64,000 nt of DNA from Coraliomargarita algicola (GCF_033878955.1 NZ_CP138858.1:992001-1056000); one strand, 5' to 3'. Shown: positions 18,045 to 29,894, counted from the stretch's first letter. Notes: generated by a model from the sequence alone, not told the origin. Made by a program: numbers and translations.

Positions 18045-19151
18045 ATGCCTCGCTACTTAAGGTTCATTTTACTATTTATCGGCTTCGTTCCTTATGGAGC
18101 TAAACTTCCCTACATGTTCCTGGCATGGCGTGATTCGCCACAAGATCGCTTTGACTGGATTTTTGTCGCGCTATTCACAGTATTGTTCCCTCTGGTCTGG
18201 CTTCTGACACGCAAACGGCAGGAAGTCGCCACAGTGGATTATACTGTTTTAATTGTATTAATCCCGTCCTTGATCGGCTATGCGATCACGATGTATGCAG
18301 CAATTAATGCGCTCCAAATCATTTGCGGCATCTCTATCGCATTTTCAGTCTTTTGGCTGATATATGGGGGGCAAAACGCCTACCGGGTCTTGCCCAGCTT
18401 CGGTTTGCTGTTCCTCGGAGTGACCAGCACCACCTATTGGATTAATTACTATGTAGGCGATCCTGGCATGATGTCAGGCTACATCATTAAGTTTGCAACG
18501 GCTCTGATTCTACTGGCATGGCTCACTCTTAACATATTGTGGGAGCGCAAGGTTCAGACGCGTAGCCTGCTGTATTCCGGTGCGGTTTGTTTAACCTTGC
18601 TCTACATCTGGCAAAGCGAGGAATCCTCATCCGAGCAAGGCGCGCCCGTGGTACTCGAACTCTCAGCAGGCAAGTCAGGCACCTACCTAGGACAATCCCA
18701 GGAAGTGACCGAAAGTGACATCCGCTTCTTCGGTGAAGATAGTGAGATTGAAAAATATTACTATATCGGCGACTCCGACGGAATCTACATTTTAGCCCTC
18801 ACATGCGGCAGTAAGATCAACTCGATTCATCCTGCCAGCCACTGCTTACGTACTTCAGGTTGGACGATTCACTCGGAAGAAATATTCAAGACTACGCTCG
18901 ATGAGGACACTGTCTATATCAGCGAAATTGTGGCGGAGTCGCAAAACATGACCTATCTTTTTTGGGTTTGGTATACAAATCCAGAGTTCTCAACGGGAAG
19001 TTTTGTGCATTTTCGTAAGGAATGGAAACGCAACGTCACTTGGAATACGTATCAATTAATGATTCCTCTGAATGATAAAGAGGATCCCCAAGCATTGATT
19101 AAAGCACGCAAGGAAATACAGTCGCTGATCAAGACCCTCGCAGCCGACTAA
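18045..19151 (+). CDS. exosortase-associated membrane protein with C-terminal EpsI (DUF3485-like) domain
   Basis: 368 aa. About five to six transmembrane helices occupy residues 1-190. The C-terminal 170 aa form a soluble domain with SIHPASHCLRTSGWTI (residues 261-276), closely matching the H-P-x-x-C-L-x-x-x-G-W signature of EpsI/DUF3485 proteins. EpsI often stands alone or is fused to exosortase; here it has its own membrane domain. It probably works with exosortase 2 on the periplasmic face. Three bases separate it from the exosortase stop. Confidence 0.85.
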   Translation: MPRYLRFILLFIGFVPYGAKLPYMFLAWRDSPQDRFDWIFVALFTVLFPLVWLLTRKRQEVATVDYTVLIVLIPSLIGYAITMYAAINALQIICGISIAFSVFWLIYGGQNAYRVLPSFGLLFLGVTSTTYWINYYVGDPGMMSGYIIKFATALILLAWLTLNILWERKVQTRSLLYSGAVCLTLLYIWQSEESSSEQGAPVVLELSAGKSGTYLGQSQEVTESDIRFFGEDSEIEKYYYIGDSDGIYILALTCGSKINSIHPASHCLRTSGWTIHSEEIFKTTLDEDTVYISEIVAESQNMTYLFWVWYTNPEFSTGSFVHFRKEWKRNVTWNTYQLMIPLNDKEDPQALIKARKEIQSLIKTLAAD

Positions 19152-19192
19152 GCGCCGTAAGCAACATCGAACGTTTATCCACTTTACAGATC

Positions 19193-19558
19193 ATGATCGA
19201 CCACGACATCCGCACACAAAGTCAATTGCTTGACGCAAAGCAACGCTTATTGGGGGCGATTCAAAATGACCGCGGTGTAGACCTTGCTGAAATTGATTAT
19301 TTGAAAATTGAGATACAGGAAACGAAACAAGCGCGACGTTCCAACAGCATGCCCTTTTTCGGCATGGCCTTGGTGATCCTGATCTTTTCAGGTGCAGGTA
19401 ATTCAGGAATGACCCAATTCTTTGGCGGTTTGGCTGGGGTCATCTTTCTGATCATTGCTGTTTTAATCGTTAAAAAGTATACTCAGAGCCTACGAACTTT
19501 AAGCAATAAACTGGCCTCGCTCCGATCCGCGACAGAGTCATCCACACTTGCCGAATAG
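19193..19558 (+). CDS. small two-helix membrane protein of unknown function
   Basis: 121 aa. An N-terminal 50-residue charged helix (QLLDAKQRLLGAIQNDRG...) precedes two transmembrane segments (MPFFGMALVILIFSGA and FFGGLAGVIFLIIAVLIV) and a short basic tail. It lies 41 nt after the EpsI-domain gene on the same strand and may be the last gene of that operon. No family recognised. Confidence 0.65.
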   Translation: MIDHDIRTQSQLLDAKQRLLGAIQNDRGVDLAEIDYLKIEIQETKQARRSNSMPFFGMALVILIFSGAGNSGMTQFFGGLAGVIFLIIAVLIVKKYTQSLRTLSNKLASLRSATESSTLAE

Positions 19559-19585
19559 ATCTCCAAAAAGATTGACCAAATCCAT

Positions 19586-21009
19586 TTACAATCTTGCTAG
19601 ATGTCGACTGAAAGCCCGCATCACCCAAGCGTGCAGTGGCGCTTGAGTGACGGAATAAATATACCATGGCAGCTTAGGCGCAAATCCATGAATTGAGGCA
19701 ATGATACAGTTGCTGGAAGGGAATAAGCGAAATTCGAATCGCCCAGGTGGCTCTACGGGGGCAGCCAAATACCCGCCAGAGATGTAATAGGCACAACGGC
19801 GCTTATTGTGTAGAGTCCAAGGCGTGGGCGTGAGCTCAAGAAGTTTCAAGCGCCTGAAAAATGTATAGAAGCGCACCACTCCATCGGCATCAGTTTCGGC
19901 ATGGATCAAGTTTGCAAAGGTGCGACTCAGCCAGCGGCCGTATTCTTGCGATATTTGCTGCGCATCCAGCACCGCGGGGAGTGGCATCCGCTGCACGGAT
20001 CGCACTCGTTTATCACGCCGAATTTGCTTCGCATCAACTGTTTGAACCTGAGTCCGTGGGTGAGATAATGGCTTGCCATCCTGATCGACCGCCTTGGCTA
20101 AAGAATCCTCTAAGCTCAGTAAACCACAAGAAATTCGCTCCAAGAGCGGATTGGGTCTAGCACGTAAATCATGCCGCAGACTCTCTTGTAAAGGACCGAC
20201 CAACGCGACAGGCACTCGCCCAAAATGCGCCACCCAGCGTCTGGATAAAGCCAGTAGATGCCAGGGGATGTTAAACGCACGCACCGGTTTTCCGAGAATG
20301 GCTCCTGTATTAAGGATCAGTTCACGATAGGTCATAGGCGCATGGCCCCCGAGGTCATATATGGCCCCACCCCTAGACTCGGCTCTGTTAGACAACACTC
20401 GAATGCCTCACACACATTCTGGATATCGATCGAATGCGTCTTCGAACACACCCATGCGGGCAGGAGCATGATCGGCAATGCATTGACCAGATTGATCAAC
20501 ATTGAAAACGAGGAGCCGCCGGGCCCGAAAATTAGCCCAGCTCGCAGAACTGTCACTTTGACCGAGCGACTTTTCAACACATGCTCCACCTCTAAGCGAC
20601 TACGCAGATGTGGCGACAAGTCTTCATCTCCCTCTGGCATTAAGCCGCTGAGGTATATGACATGTTTCAAGCCCGCGCTCTCAGCCGCACGTATAAAGTT
20701 GTCTGCAAGTAGCAAGTCAGTGTCCTCAAACGCGCCCTGCATCAAACGTGAAGAGGGAGCCATGGAATGCACCAGATAGAGCCCAAGCTCACAGCCTTTA
20801 AGTGCTTCTGACACTTGAGGGAGTGAATACAAATCACAATGGGTCCACTCAGTTGAGTGGGACTGCCCGGCCTGCGCGACGATATTAGGGCTGCGCGTAA
20901 GTGCGCGAAAACAAAACACCTCAGACAAGTGACGTCTGAGGTGTGTTCCTACGAAGCCGCTGGCACCTGCGACGGCGACCAATGGCTTGTTGGACTGAAT
21001 CTTGTTCAA
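19586..21009 (-). pseudogene. NAD(P)-binding SDR/epimerase-like gene broken by a frameshift
   Basis: Two overlapping minus-strand frames form one gene. The first (21009-20332) starts MNKIQSNKPLVAVAGASGFVGTHL, a GxxGxxG Rossmann site, and runs through LKHVIYLSGLMPEG. The second (20398-19586) resumes with IYDLGGHAPMTYRELI and continues about 250 residues with no further defect. One extra G in the G4 run complementary to 20365-20368 would join SLGVG to AIYDLGGH in a single frame of about 470 aa. The family would then be an atypical SDR with a C-terminal DUF2867-like part. This is either a recent mutation or a sequencing error in a homopolymer; the intact reading downstream favours the latter. 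Confidence 0.8.
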
Positions 21010-21030
21010 GGAGAGTTGGGTTGCTGGCCT

Positions 21031-21513
21031 TTATGCCAAATAACTATTCAACATCCAAATCGTCTTTTCATGCACTTGAATACGCGCAATCATCACGTCC
21101 TCGGTTTGGTCGTCACCGGCATCACCAGCTGCATCGCGGGCACTTTTCAGATCAGTTACCAACTTCTGGTTCAAAGTCAGCAAGTGCTGCACCATTTCTG
21201 TGGCGGATGAATCTTCGGCGATTTCCTTAGTACCGGCCATCTTTGCCAAATTGCCTAGGCCACCAGGCGCGAGTGCACCTAATGCACGAATACGCTCTGC
21301 AATCTCATCAATCGCGGCAAACAACTCAGTGTACTGCTCTTCAAATGCGGCATGCAGCGCAAAAAAGGAGGGGCCACGAACATTCCAATGGCAAATGTGC
21401 GTTTGAGCCAGCAGTGCATAGCTATCAGCAACAACCAGACGCAAGGCTTCAACCACGGGGGCTGATGTCTCTGCTGTTTTTACGGAGGGGGATTTTGATT
21501 TCTTTTTAGCCAT
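21031..21513 (-). CDS. dps: Dps family ferritin-like DNA-binding protein
   Basis: 160 aa four-helix ferritin fold. The ferroxidase signature is clear: AQTHICHWNVRGPSFFALHAAFEEQYTELFAAIDEIAERIRALG, with the His and Asp/Glu ligands shared between subunits in Dps dodecamers. The N-terminal Lys/Ser-rich tail (MAKKKSKSPSVK) is the kind used to bind DNA. Role: iron storage and protection of DNA from peroxide. It stands alone, 21 nt upstream of the broken SDR gene. Confidence 0.93.
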   Translation of the reverse strand: MAKKKSKSPSVKTAETSAPVVEALRLVVADSYALLAQTHICHWNVRGPSFFALHAAFEEQYTELFAAIDEIAERIRALGALAPGGLGNLAKMAGTKEIAEDSSATEMVQHLLTLNQKLVTDLKSARDAAGDAGDDQTEDVMIARIQVHEKTIWMLNSYLA

Positions 21514-21637
21514 GCACGAACCATAGCAAAGCGATTCATAAAATCAAACGAATGGGGAATTAAAATAAAGATTCTGCCTAATCTTCACCACTCACCTAAG
21601 ACAAGTCGAACGTACCTCATAGCTCAACATCGCTGCG

Positions 21638-22543
21638 TCATAAGCTGCGCCGCATGCCTAAGGCTAAAGTCAACGCGCCCACCCCGAGTAGCAAAGCTCC
21701 GGCTGAAGCTTCAGGCACTGGAGCGACTTCCTCATTCTCGTCAATAAAAGCCTGTATTTCGCTTTGATAGTTCGGTAGAAAGCTGAGCCCACTAATCTCA
21801 GTTTCACCATCACTGAGTGTGCCCACAAACCAATTGATACCTACAATAGTTAACTCGCCCCCTTCAAGGATCATCGCGGGTGCCCCAGAGTCTCCAAGTG
21901 AAAACTGACTTTCATATACGATACCAGGATCATCAAATGTCATGACAATGGCATCTCCCGTCGAGCCTGCGAAAGTCTGCTCAGGATAAAATATATTAAT
22001 ATTATTATGACCGACCGCCATGTCCAAACTAGTTGCATAATCACCTTCAGAGCGACCAAAGGTCAGCGCATTGGGTCCTGTAATCGCGGTAGGGACTTCA
22101 CTGCTAATGGTTGCCGTAGAAATGTTATAATACGCATAGTCATCAGGTAGGGATGTATCCAAAGTGCCCACACGAATATCTGTATCTCCTATCTGCATTG
22201 TCGTTTCGATCGACGCGGTAAACGAGCCACCTAGCGCGGAGTTTGTTTGATAAAAAGTTACTGATTGCCCCACATTGGGCGCGAAGTGATGTGCCGTAAT
22301 AAATACATTGGGGCTAATCATCGTGACCCAGCGTCCACCATCATCTCCCGTAAACGCGGGCCCTTGACTGGTATTAGCAATGGCGACCCCGGACAGGTCC
22401 AGACCTGCTGCGAAAAATGACGCATCATCCATGAAACGGTCATTCGTCAAAGGCGTATAGTCAATTATGTTGATCGCTGCAAATATGCTTGCGGGTAGGC
22501 ATAATCCCAGCGCCTGAATTAGTTTAAACGGCAAAGTCCACAT
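21638..22543 (-). CDS. secreted trypsin-like serine protease with PEP-CTERM tail
   Basis: 301 aa. Signal peptide over residues 1-22, then a chymotrypsin-fold domain with His near 85 (VFITAHHFAPN), Asp near 121 (GDTDIRVGTL) and Ser218 in FSLGDSGAPAM, the classic GDSG motif. The C-terminus VPEASAGALLLGVGALTLALGMRRSL is a PEP-CTERM-like sorting tail. The protein is therefore probably exported, handled by an exosortase and displayed as a protease at the surface or in the EPS matrix. It stands alone, far from the exosortase genes. Confidence 0.82.
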   Translation of the reverse strand: MWTLPFKLIQALGLCLPASIFAAINIIDYTPLTNDRFMDDASFFAAGLDLSGVAIANTSQGPAFTGDDGGRWVTMISPNVFITAHHFAPNVGQSVTFYQTNSALGGSFTASIETTMQIGDTDIRVGTLDTSLPDDYAYYNISTATISSEVPTAITGPNALTFGRSEGDYATSLDMAVGHNNINIFYPEQTFAGSTGDAIVMTFDDPGIVYESQFSLGDSGAPAMILEGGELTIVGINWFVGTLSDGETEISGLSFLPNYQSEIQAFIDENEEVAPVPEASAGALLLGVGALTLALGMRRSL

Positions 22544-22602
22544 ACACCTATAAGTACACCATCAATAATAACAGTCAACAGGAGCCCTAATACGAGTTTG
22601 AT

Positions 22603-22968
22603 TTAAAGCTCGGTATACTTCACACTGCGCCCTTTAGCCTTTTCGACGGGATACTTTTCTCCGTTTAGCTGCATCTTTTTTTCAATGATCGCAGCGATAT
22701 CCAGGCCCGCAACATTGGCAAATTCGATGGCGTAGATAAACACGTCGGCCAATTCTTCTTCTACTTTTGTCCGTAACTTTCCGCTCGCAATGTCGCTGCG
22801 CGACGCCTCGCTGCCTTGCCAAAGGAAATGTTCCATCAGCTCGGCAGCTTCGGCAGAAATTGCCATCGAAAGGTTCTTGGGCGAGTGAAATTGCTCCCAG
22901 TCCCGCTCTTTGGCAAAAGCGAGCACACGGTCTTTGATTTCTTGAATCTGAGTGTCGCTGTCGTTCAT
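22603..22968 (-). CDS. MazG-like nucleotide pyrophosphohydrolase
   Basis: 121 aa. The MazG/RS21-C6 pattern is clear: MAISAEAAELMEHFLWQG followed by VEEELADVFIYAIEFANVAG, giving the E-x-x-E...E-x-x-D metal site. These enzymes hydrolyse non-canonical or excess dNTPs to dNMP and pyrophosphate. It begins 19 nt after metG and is probably co-transcribed with it. Confidence 0.9.
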   Translation of the reverse strand: MNDSDTQIQEIKDRVLAFAKERDWEQFHSPKNLSMAISAEAAELMEHFLWQGSEASRSDIASGKLRTKVEEELADVFIYAIEFANVAGLDIAAIIEKKMQLNGEKYPVEKAKGRSVKYTEL

Positions 22969-22987
22969 CGCGGTAAGCTGAAGCGCG

Positions 22988-24526
<1,539 letters not shown>

Positions 24527-24611
24527 AAGAAACCGTGGAACTTGGGTGATTTCCCCAAGGGGCGCAAGCGCGGGATTTGGTAAATGCAACTAAAGCCTGC
24601 GAGCAAGCCCG

Positions 24612-26171
24612 CTACCACTCCCCTAGGATATCTTCAACGATCAACTGACTCTTGCCGTAATAGAAATTGGGCTGCACCACCAAGCGCACTTTGCCCTCAT
24701 TGTTCTGCTGGTAGCTAGGTAAGCCTCCCGCTTCGATCATACTGCGGTCCGCGTAATAAGCAGGCCACACACGCTCTCCGACTTGGAGCCGGAAGGGGCG
24801 AATGCTCTTAACGATAGCATTGACCGTGTAAAGGTGGGCGACATGAGGTGCTAGCTCGCTGTCGCTTAAATCACTTAAAAAGCCGCCATCCTTCAAATCC
24901 AGAGTGCCGAGATACTCAGAAACGTTCAACTTTCGCTCGTAATCAGGCGCGTCATCGCCACGGCTCAATTCACCGGTCGCAGCGAAAGCACCGACTTTGA
25001 AACGTGCCAACAGTGGCGAGTGGTCGGAATAACCACTGCCCGTTTCCCCTCCAGGGTTCCATTTGATCGGTCGCCCGATCGCATCGGTATTCAGCCCGGG
25101 TAAAATTAATTTTTCAAAGCTTCCGTCGATATAACTGATACCGGAGTCGTCGTAGAGCCCGGGAGTGAGGATTAAATGCATGAGCGTGCCGCGGTGCCCG
25201 CGCCAAACCTCTGAAAAACGCAACTCGGAGGGCAACTCAAACCATAGATTATAGAGGTCGTTCTGCACGAAGCTTTCGTCCCCGTCTGAACCTAGCACAT
25301 CGTTGATGCCAGTCTCCATATCGGGATAGAGAATGGAATGATTATAGTGCGAGTTCAAATCGCCTGCGATAATGACATCGGCTTGAGGGTCTGCCGCCAA
25401 ACGGGCGTCCAGCAAGCGGCGCAATACCAGCGCATTTTCCACCCGGATGTGCTCTCGCTCGGGATTGGAAGCCCCCGACTTCCAGTGATTGACATACACG
25501 TAGAGCGGATGCCCCTCCACGTCGATTTCAGCTTCTAAAATATCACGAGCCTGCACCAAGGGGTGCCGTTCCACACTCTGGATGGGGAATTTGGAAAAGA
25601 TCGCGTTCGTATGTGCGATTCCGGAGTCCATACCACGTGAGGGGGAGGTCACGACTTGATAGCCCTTCAGTCCGGCATCTGCGAGCGATTTGAGCAACCA
25701 AGCTGCCGAGGGATAACCCGCATATTCCTCCGACCATTCCTCTCCCAACATTGACGCAATGCTCTGCGCTTGGTGGGTTTTCAAAAAGGCATCATAATCA
25801 GCAACTGTAGACTCAGGCGTGAAATCGGCCTCCAGCTCTTCAAACAGGATAATCTCAGGCCCCTCACCTGCATTCACATGCTGGAGCACCTCGGCGATGC
25901 CTTCCAACTTCGTCTGAAACTTGCGCCGGGTATAGGCTAAAGCACCGGCATCGGGCCCCATTTTATAGTCGTCAAACATCGCCACACCATCCACGTCGAA
26001 GAGGTTTTCGACGTTATAAGTGACCACTGTAAAACTCGTCTCCGGGGCGGAGCGTTGCATCGCAGCCTGCGGAACCGCGTCCGATTTCGCCTCTTTGCCT
26101 GTGCAAGCTGTGGCAAATAAACAAGATGCCGCCAAGAGCGGCATTAAGGTTTTATATTTTAGGGCAACCAT
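24612..26171 (-). CDS. endonuclease/exonuclease/phosphatase family lipoprotein
   Basis: Start at ATG 26171 (MVALKYKTLMPLLAASCLFATAC): signal peptide with a lipobox cysteine at residue 23. The EEP fold is shown by FTVVTYNVENLFD, EIILFEELEAD, VYVNHWKSGAS, VIIAGDLNSHY and GYSDHSPLLARF, covering the metal and catalytic His/Asp/Asn residues. It is probably an envelope-anchored nuclease or phosphodiesterase. About 130 C-terminal residues (ELSRGDDAPDYERKLN...) form an extra domain I do not recognise. The start overlaps menB by 13 nt. Confidence 0.82.
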   Translation of the reverse strand: MVALKYKTLMPLLAASCLFATACTGKEAKSDAVPQAAMQRSAPETSFTVVTYNVENLFDVDGVAMFDDYKMGPDAGALAYTRRKFQTKLEGIAEVLQHVNAGEGPEIILFEELEADFTPESTVADYDAFLKTHQAQSIASMLGEEWSEEYAGYPSAAWLLKSLADAGLKGYQVVTSPSRGMDSGIAHTNAIFSKFPIQSVERHPLVQARDILEAEIDVEGHPLYVYVNHWKSGASNPEREHIRVENALVLRRLLDARLAADPQADVIIAGDLNSHYNHSILYPDMETGINDVLGSDGDESFVQNDLYNLWFELPSELRFSEVWRGHRGTLMHLILTPGLYDDSGISYIDGSFEKLILPGLNTDAIGRPIKWNPGGETGSGYSDHSPLLARFKVGAFAATGELSRGDDAPDYERKLNVSEYLGTLDLKDGGFLSDLSDSELAPHVAHLYTVNAIVKSIRPFRLQVGERVWPAYYADRSMIEAGGLPSYQQNNEGKVRLVVQPNFYYGKSQLIVEDILGEW

Positions 26172-26992
26172 GGGTATTTTCTGTAATTGGGAGCACGCTT
26201 TTCGTTCCAAGCTTTTCGCCCTTCTTCGCCCTCTTCGGTTAAATAATAGAGCAAAGTGGCATTCCCTGCGAGCTCTTGCAAGCCTTGCTGCCCGTCGACA
26301 TCCGCGTTAAAGGCTGCTTTTAAACAACGAATCGACAGCGGGCTATGCTGCAAAATATCCTGCGCCCACTGCACCCCTTCTTGCTCCAGCTGTTCATAGG
26401 GCACGATTTTATTCACCAATCCCATATCCAGTGCTTCTTGAGCATTGTATTGGCGGCATAGATACCAAATCTCGCGCGCTTTCTTGTGCCCGACAATACG
26501 TGCCAGATAGCTGGAGCCAAAGCCTCCATCGAAACTTCCGACCTTCGGCCCGGTCTGCCCAAACACTGCATTGTCAGCTGCAATCGTCATATCACACACG
26601 ACATGCAATACGTGTCCGCCACCGATCGCATACCCTGCCACCAGCGCGATCACCACTTTGGGCATAGAACGAATCAATTTTTGCAGATCCAGGACATTCA
26701 GGCGAGGCACCCCATCCTTCCCGACATAGCCCCCGGCCTTGTGCCCGCGAATTTTCTGATCACCGCCCGCACAGAAGGCAAACTTGCCATCGGTTTGCGG
26801 GTTAAACCCCGTCAAAAGCACCACGCCGATAGAGGTGTCGTCTTTGGCATCCGCAAAGGCCTCAATCATTTCAGCCACCGTATCTGGCGTGAAAGCATTG
26901 CGCCGATGTGGGCGATTGATCGTTACCTTGGCGATACCATCACATTTCTCATAAATGATATCTTCAAACTCGCGGACTTTTTTCCAATTCAT
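26159..26992 (-). CDS. menB: 1,4-dihydroxy-2-naphthoyl-CoA synthase
   Basis: Crotonase-fold enzyme that closes the second ring in menaquinone synthesis (o-succinylbenzoyl-CoA to DHNA-CoA). Start at ATG 26992 (MNWKKVREFEDIIYEK) gives 277 aa, the normal MenB length; an upstream in-frame ATG at 27082 lies inside slyX. Signatures include NRPHRRNAFTPDTVAEM, FCAGGDQKIRG, YAIGGGHVLHVVCDMTIA, GQTGPKVGSFDGGFGSSYLAR and the C-terminal YRKYPWLP. No other men genes are in the window. Confidence 0.95.
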   Translation of the reverse strand: MNWKKVREFEDIIYEKCDGIAKVTINRPHRRNAFTPDTVAEMIEAFADAKDDTSIGVVLLTGFNPQTDGKFAFCAGGDQKIRGHKAGGYVGKDGVPRLNVLDLQKLIRSMPKVVIALVAGYAIGGGHVLHVVCDMTIAADNAVFGQTGPKVGSFDGGFGSSYLARIVGHKKAREIWYLCRQYNAQEALDMGLVNKIVPYEQLEQEGVQWAQDILQHSPLSIRCLKAAFNADVDGQQGLQELAGNATLLYYLTEEGEEGRKAWNEKRAPNYRKYPWLP

Positions 26993-27038
26993 GTTGCTAG
27001 CTAGAACGGAAAAATCGTCGATGACAACAGTCTTGCGC

Positions 27039-27260
27039 TCAATAATGTGGCGGTTTTTCGTCGGCAGGCATGTCGCCTGCATGTTGAGAGTTCAACTCCG
27101 CCACCGCAGCCAGTTGCGCTTTCTGCTCCTTGGCGACTTTGACCAAGGTATCAATTCGCTGACTCAGACGATACATTTCTGCGTCCTGTTCGGCCACGTG
27201 CTTTTCGAGAAACGCGATGCGCGTCTCTAAAGATTTTTGAGCTTCTGAGCTAATATTCAT
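27039..27260 (-). CDS. slyX: SlyX family coiled-coil protein
   Basis: 73 aa with one long heptad-repeat helix (SLETRIAFLEKHVAEQDAEMYRLSQRIDTL) and the C-terminal PPHY that ends SlyX proteins. Function of the family is unknown. It lies 46 nt upstream of menB, probably as first gene of the slyX-menB-EEP-metG-mazG cluster, and is divergent from the pilT genes. Confidence 0.88.
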   Translation of the reverse strand: MNISSEAQKSLETRIAFLEKHVAEQDAEMYRLSQRIDTLVKVAKEQKAQLAAVAELNSQHAGDMPADEKPPHY

Positions 27261-27327
27261 ACAGTTGACGGCTAACGGAAGTGATAAAGATTGAATGATC
27301 TAGCGTTTACACTCTAAGATCCAAAAA

Positions 27328-28772
27328 TTGAAAAAGGAGATACAATGGTTAGTTCTTCTGGGATTAGAGCGAAAGCTTTTTTCTCTGCAACCCTGTTTGA
27401 CGGTGGCACAGTCGCTGGGAGACGATGCGGAAATCGTCCCCTTTGCTGAGGAGTTATTAAGGGAAAAAGCCTGTGTGGATTTTGACGCACTGCAGGATTT
27501 GGTCGAGTTCGCCTATGCCAAGTCACAAGAAGAGCCTCCCCCCGTGATCCATTTACCCCGCCCACACCCAGCGCTCCCAGCAATGCCCCGGTGTCCCCGG
27601 CACGGGTAAAGTTCGAATTACCCGAGTCGATGCCAGATCTCGGCCAGATCAACGAGACTTTAGACCCAGTCAATGCCGCCGATTTTATGCGGCAATTACT
27701 CGCCTCGATCCAAGAACTTGGCAGTAGCGACTTACACCTTTGCGCGGGAGCCCGCCCCTTCGTGAGGCACAATGGTGCCTTGCAATACCTGGATCAAAAG
27801 CCACTGGAAGCGGCTGCCTCCAAAGTGTTGAACACTGTCTTATTAAACCAGGTTCAGCGAGATGAATTCGAATCCAGTCACGATCTCGACCTCGCCCTGA
27901 CTCTGGGGCTGCGTAAGCGCTACCGGGTAAACTTGATGCAACATAAAGAGGGCGTGGCGGGGACCTACAGGATTATTCCAAATAAAATCCCACGGCTGAA
28001 GGACTTGGGATTTGAGGATCTAGACCCCATCCGAAAATTACTGACCTACCCCAATGGCTTAATCTTAGTCGCAGGGGCAATCTGTTCGGGCAAGAGCGTG
28101 ACACTTGCCGCTATGATCGACGATATCAACTGTACCCGCGAAGAGCATTTGATCGCGGTGGAAGAACCGATTGAAATTGTCCAAACTTCGAAGTCTTGCC
28201 AGATCACACAACGAGAAGTCGGTGTGCATACCCACAGTTTTGCGGGAGCCTTAAAGAGCGCGTTACGCCAAGACCCCGACATCATCGTCATTGGTGAACT
28301 GCGTGATTTAGAGACGATCGAAATGGCCATCACCGCCTCTGAAACAGGGCACCTGGTGATCGGCACCCTCCATACCAGTGATGCGGCCAACACCTTGAAC
28401 CGTGTGCTCGACGTCTTCCCAGCCTCGCAGCAAACTCATATTCGCGTGATGCTCTCACACGCCTTGCGAGGGATCATTTGCCAAAGATTACTCCCCGCGA
28501 CTGACGGGCATATGGCGCTAGCCTACGAATTATTGCTCAACAACACCGCCGTCCGCACCCTCATCCACGAAAATAAGCCCGAGGGCTTGGTCAATGTGAT
28601 GGAAACCGGCTCTGCGGAAGGCATGCGACTAATGGACAAGTCCGTCTTATCACTCTGGGAGAGCGATCGTATCAGCGATGATGTGGCACTAAAAAACCTG
28701 AAAAGTGAAATGAAGCGTGCGCAACTACGTGAGCTCATCATGCTGCAAAAGCCGACCTATCTAACCACCTGA
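27328..28772 (+). pseudogene. PilT/PilU-type pilus retraction ATPase, frameshifted near its N-terminus
   Basis: The first frame (27328-27609, MKKEIQWLVLLGLERKLFSLQ...) encodes about 72 residues and then derails in a C6 run at 27538-27543. One extra C would continue as EEPPPRDPFTPPTPSAPSNAPVSPARVKFELPE, a Pro/Ser linker leading into the long frame at 27591-28772 (GTG start if read alone). That frame is a full PilT-type ATPase: SSDLHLCAG, Walker A GAICSGKS, Walker B region DPDIIVIGELRD and GHLVIGTLHTSDA. These hexameric ATPases depolymerise type IV pili. The ATPase could still be made from the internal GTG, so loss of function is not certain. Confidence 0.8.
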
Positions 28773-28779
28773 ATGCCTC

Positions 28780-29880
28780 ATGCCAGTCCTCGATAAGTAT
28801 CTCAACCAGCTGCTGGAAAGAGAAGGATCTGACCTTCACCTATCGGTCGGCACCCCTGTGCGCGCACGTATTGCGGGATCGATTAAAGAGATTAGCGAGG
28901 ACCCGCTCACCGAGGAAAACTTGAGAGCGATGCTGAAGGAGCTATGTGACGCCGAAAGATGGGCCGAATATGAAAGCTCCAAGGAATTGGACTTCGCTTA
29001 CGGAATCGATACGGGCGATCGCTTTCGTGCCAATTATTTCTATAACCATTGGGGCATCGCTGCAGTGCTACGTTTAATTCCGGCAGAAATTAAATCCTTT
29101 AAATCCCTCCAGCTACCTGAGGTAATTCAAACACTTTGTTTCGCCCGATCAGGTCTGGTCTTCGTAACGGGCCCAACCGGTAGTGGTAAATCCACTACGC
29201 TTGCCGCCATGATCGACCTGATCAACGAGCAATCCTGCAAACACATCATTACCATCGAAGATCCGGTGGAGTTTGTGCACCGCAACAAGCAGAGCGTGAT
29301 CGTGCATCGCGAAGTCGGCGAACACAGCCAGTCGTTTGCCGCAGCGCTGCGCGGTGCGATGCGCGCGGACCCCGACATCTTACTGGTCGGGGAAATGCGC
29401 GATGTGCAAACCATTCGACTCGCGCTCAATTGTGCTTCGATGGGCATGCTGGTGTTTGGCACCCTACACACGAATAATGCGCCGATGACGATTGATCGTG
29501 TCATTGACGCCTTTCCAGCTGACGAACAGAACCAAGTTAGAACAATGCTTGGATCTAGTCTCAATGGCGTGGTTTCACAGCTTTTATGCAAGAAACATGG
29601 CGGCGGACGTATTGCTGCGCACGAGATTTTGCTCAAGCACGATGCTCTGGCGACGTGCATACGAAGTGGGAAAATCAGTCGCATCCGGCAAATCATCGAA
29701 AGCAGCATGCAGGATGGCATGATCACCATGGATGCATCCCTGGAGCGCTTATTACAAAACAATCAGATCAGCACTGAAGAAGCCTACATGAAGGCCAGCA
29801 ACAAGGGCACCTTTGAAAAATACATGCTGGCCCGCGAAGAGCACAATACGGGCAATTTCCCTGATGGCTATGAACTATAG
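28780..29880 (+). CDS. pilT: type IV pilus twitching motility ATPase PilT
   Basis: 366 aa. Canonical PilT: GSDLHLSVGTPVRARI at the N-terminus, Walker A GPTGSGKST, Asp box and Walker B ADPDILLVGEMRDVQTI, and the His box MLVFGTLHTNNA. It retracts pili for twitching motility. It begins 7 nt after the first PilT paralogue and differs from it in the Walker A centre (PTGS versus AICS), suggesting a PilT plus PilU-like pair. No other pilus genes are nearby. Confidence 0.93.
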   Translation: MPVLDKYLNQLLEREGSDLHLSVGTPVRARIAGSIKEISEDPLTEENLRAMLKELCDAERWAEYESSKELDFAYGIDTGDRFRANYFYNHWGIAAVLRLIPAEIKSFKSLQLPEVIQTLCFARSGLVFVTGPTGSGKSTTLAAMIDLINEQSCKHIITIEDPVEFVHRNKQSVIVHREVGEHSQSFAAALRGAMRADPDILLVGEMRDVQTIRLALNCASMGMLVFGTLHTNNAPMTIDRVIDAFPADEQNQVRTMLGSSLNGVVSQLLCKKHGGGRIAAHEILLKHDALATCIRSGKISRIRQIIESSMQDGMITMDASLERLLQNNQISTEEAYMKASNKGTFEKYMLAREEHNTGNFPDGYEL

Positions 29881-29894
29881 CCGTCAAGCTGAGC

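Noticed and set aside
27314..27772. 152-codon minus-strand frame opposite the pilT N-terminus
   Set aside because: Low-complexity and Arg/Pro-rich, typical of an antisense shadow.
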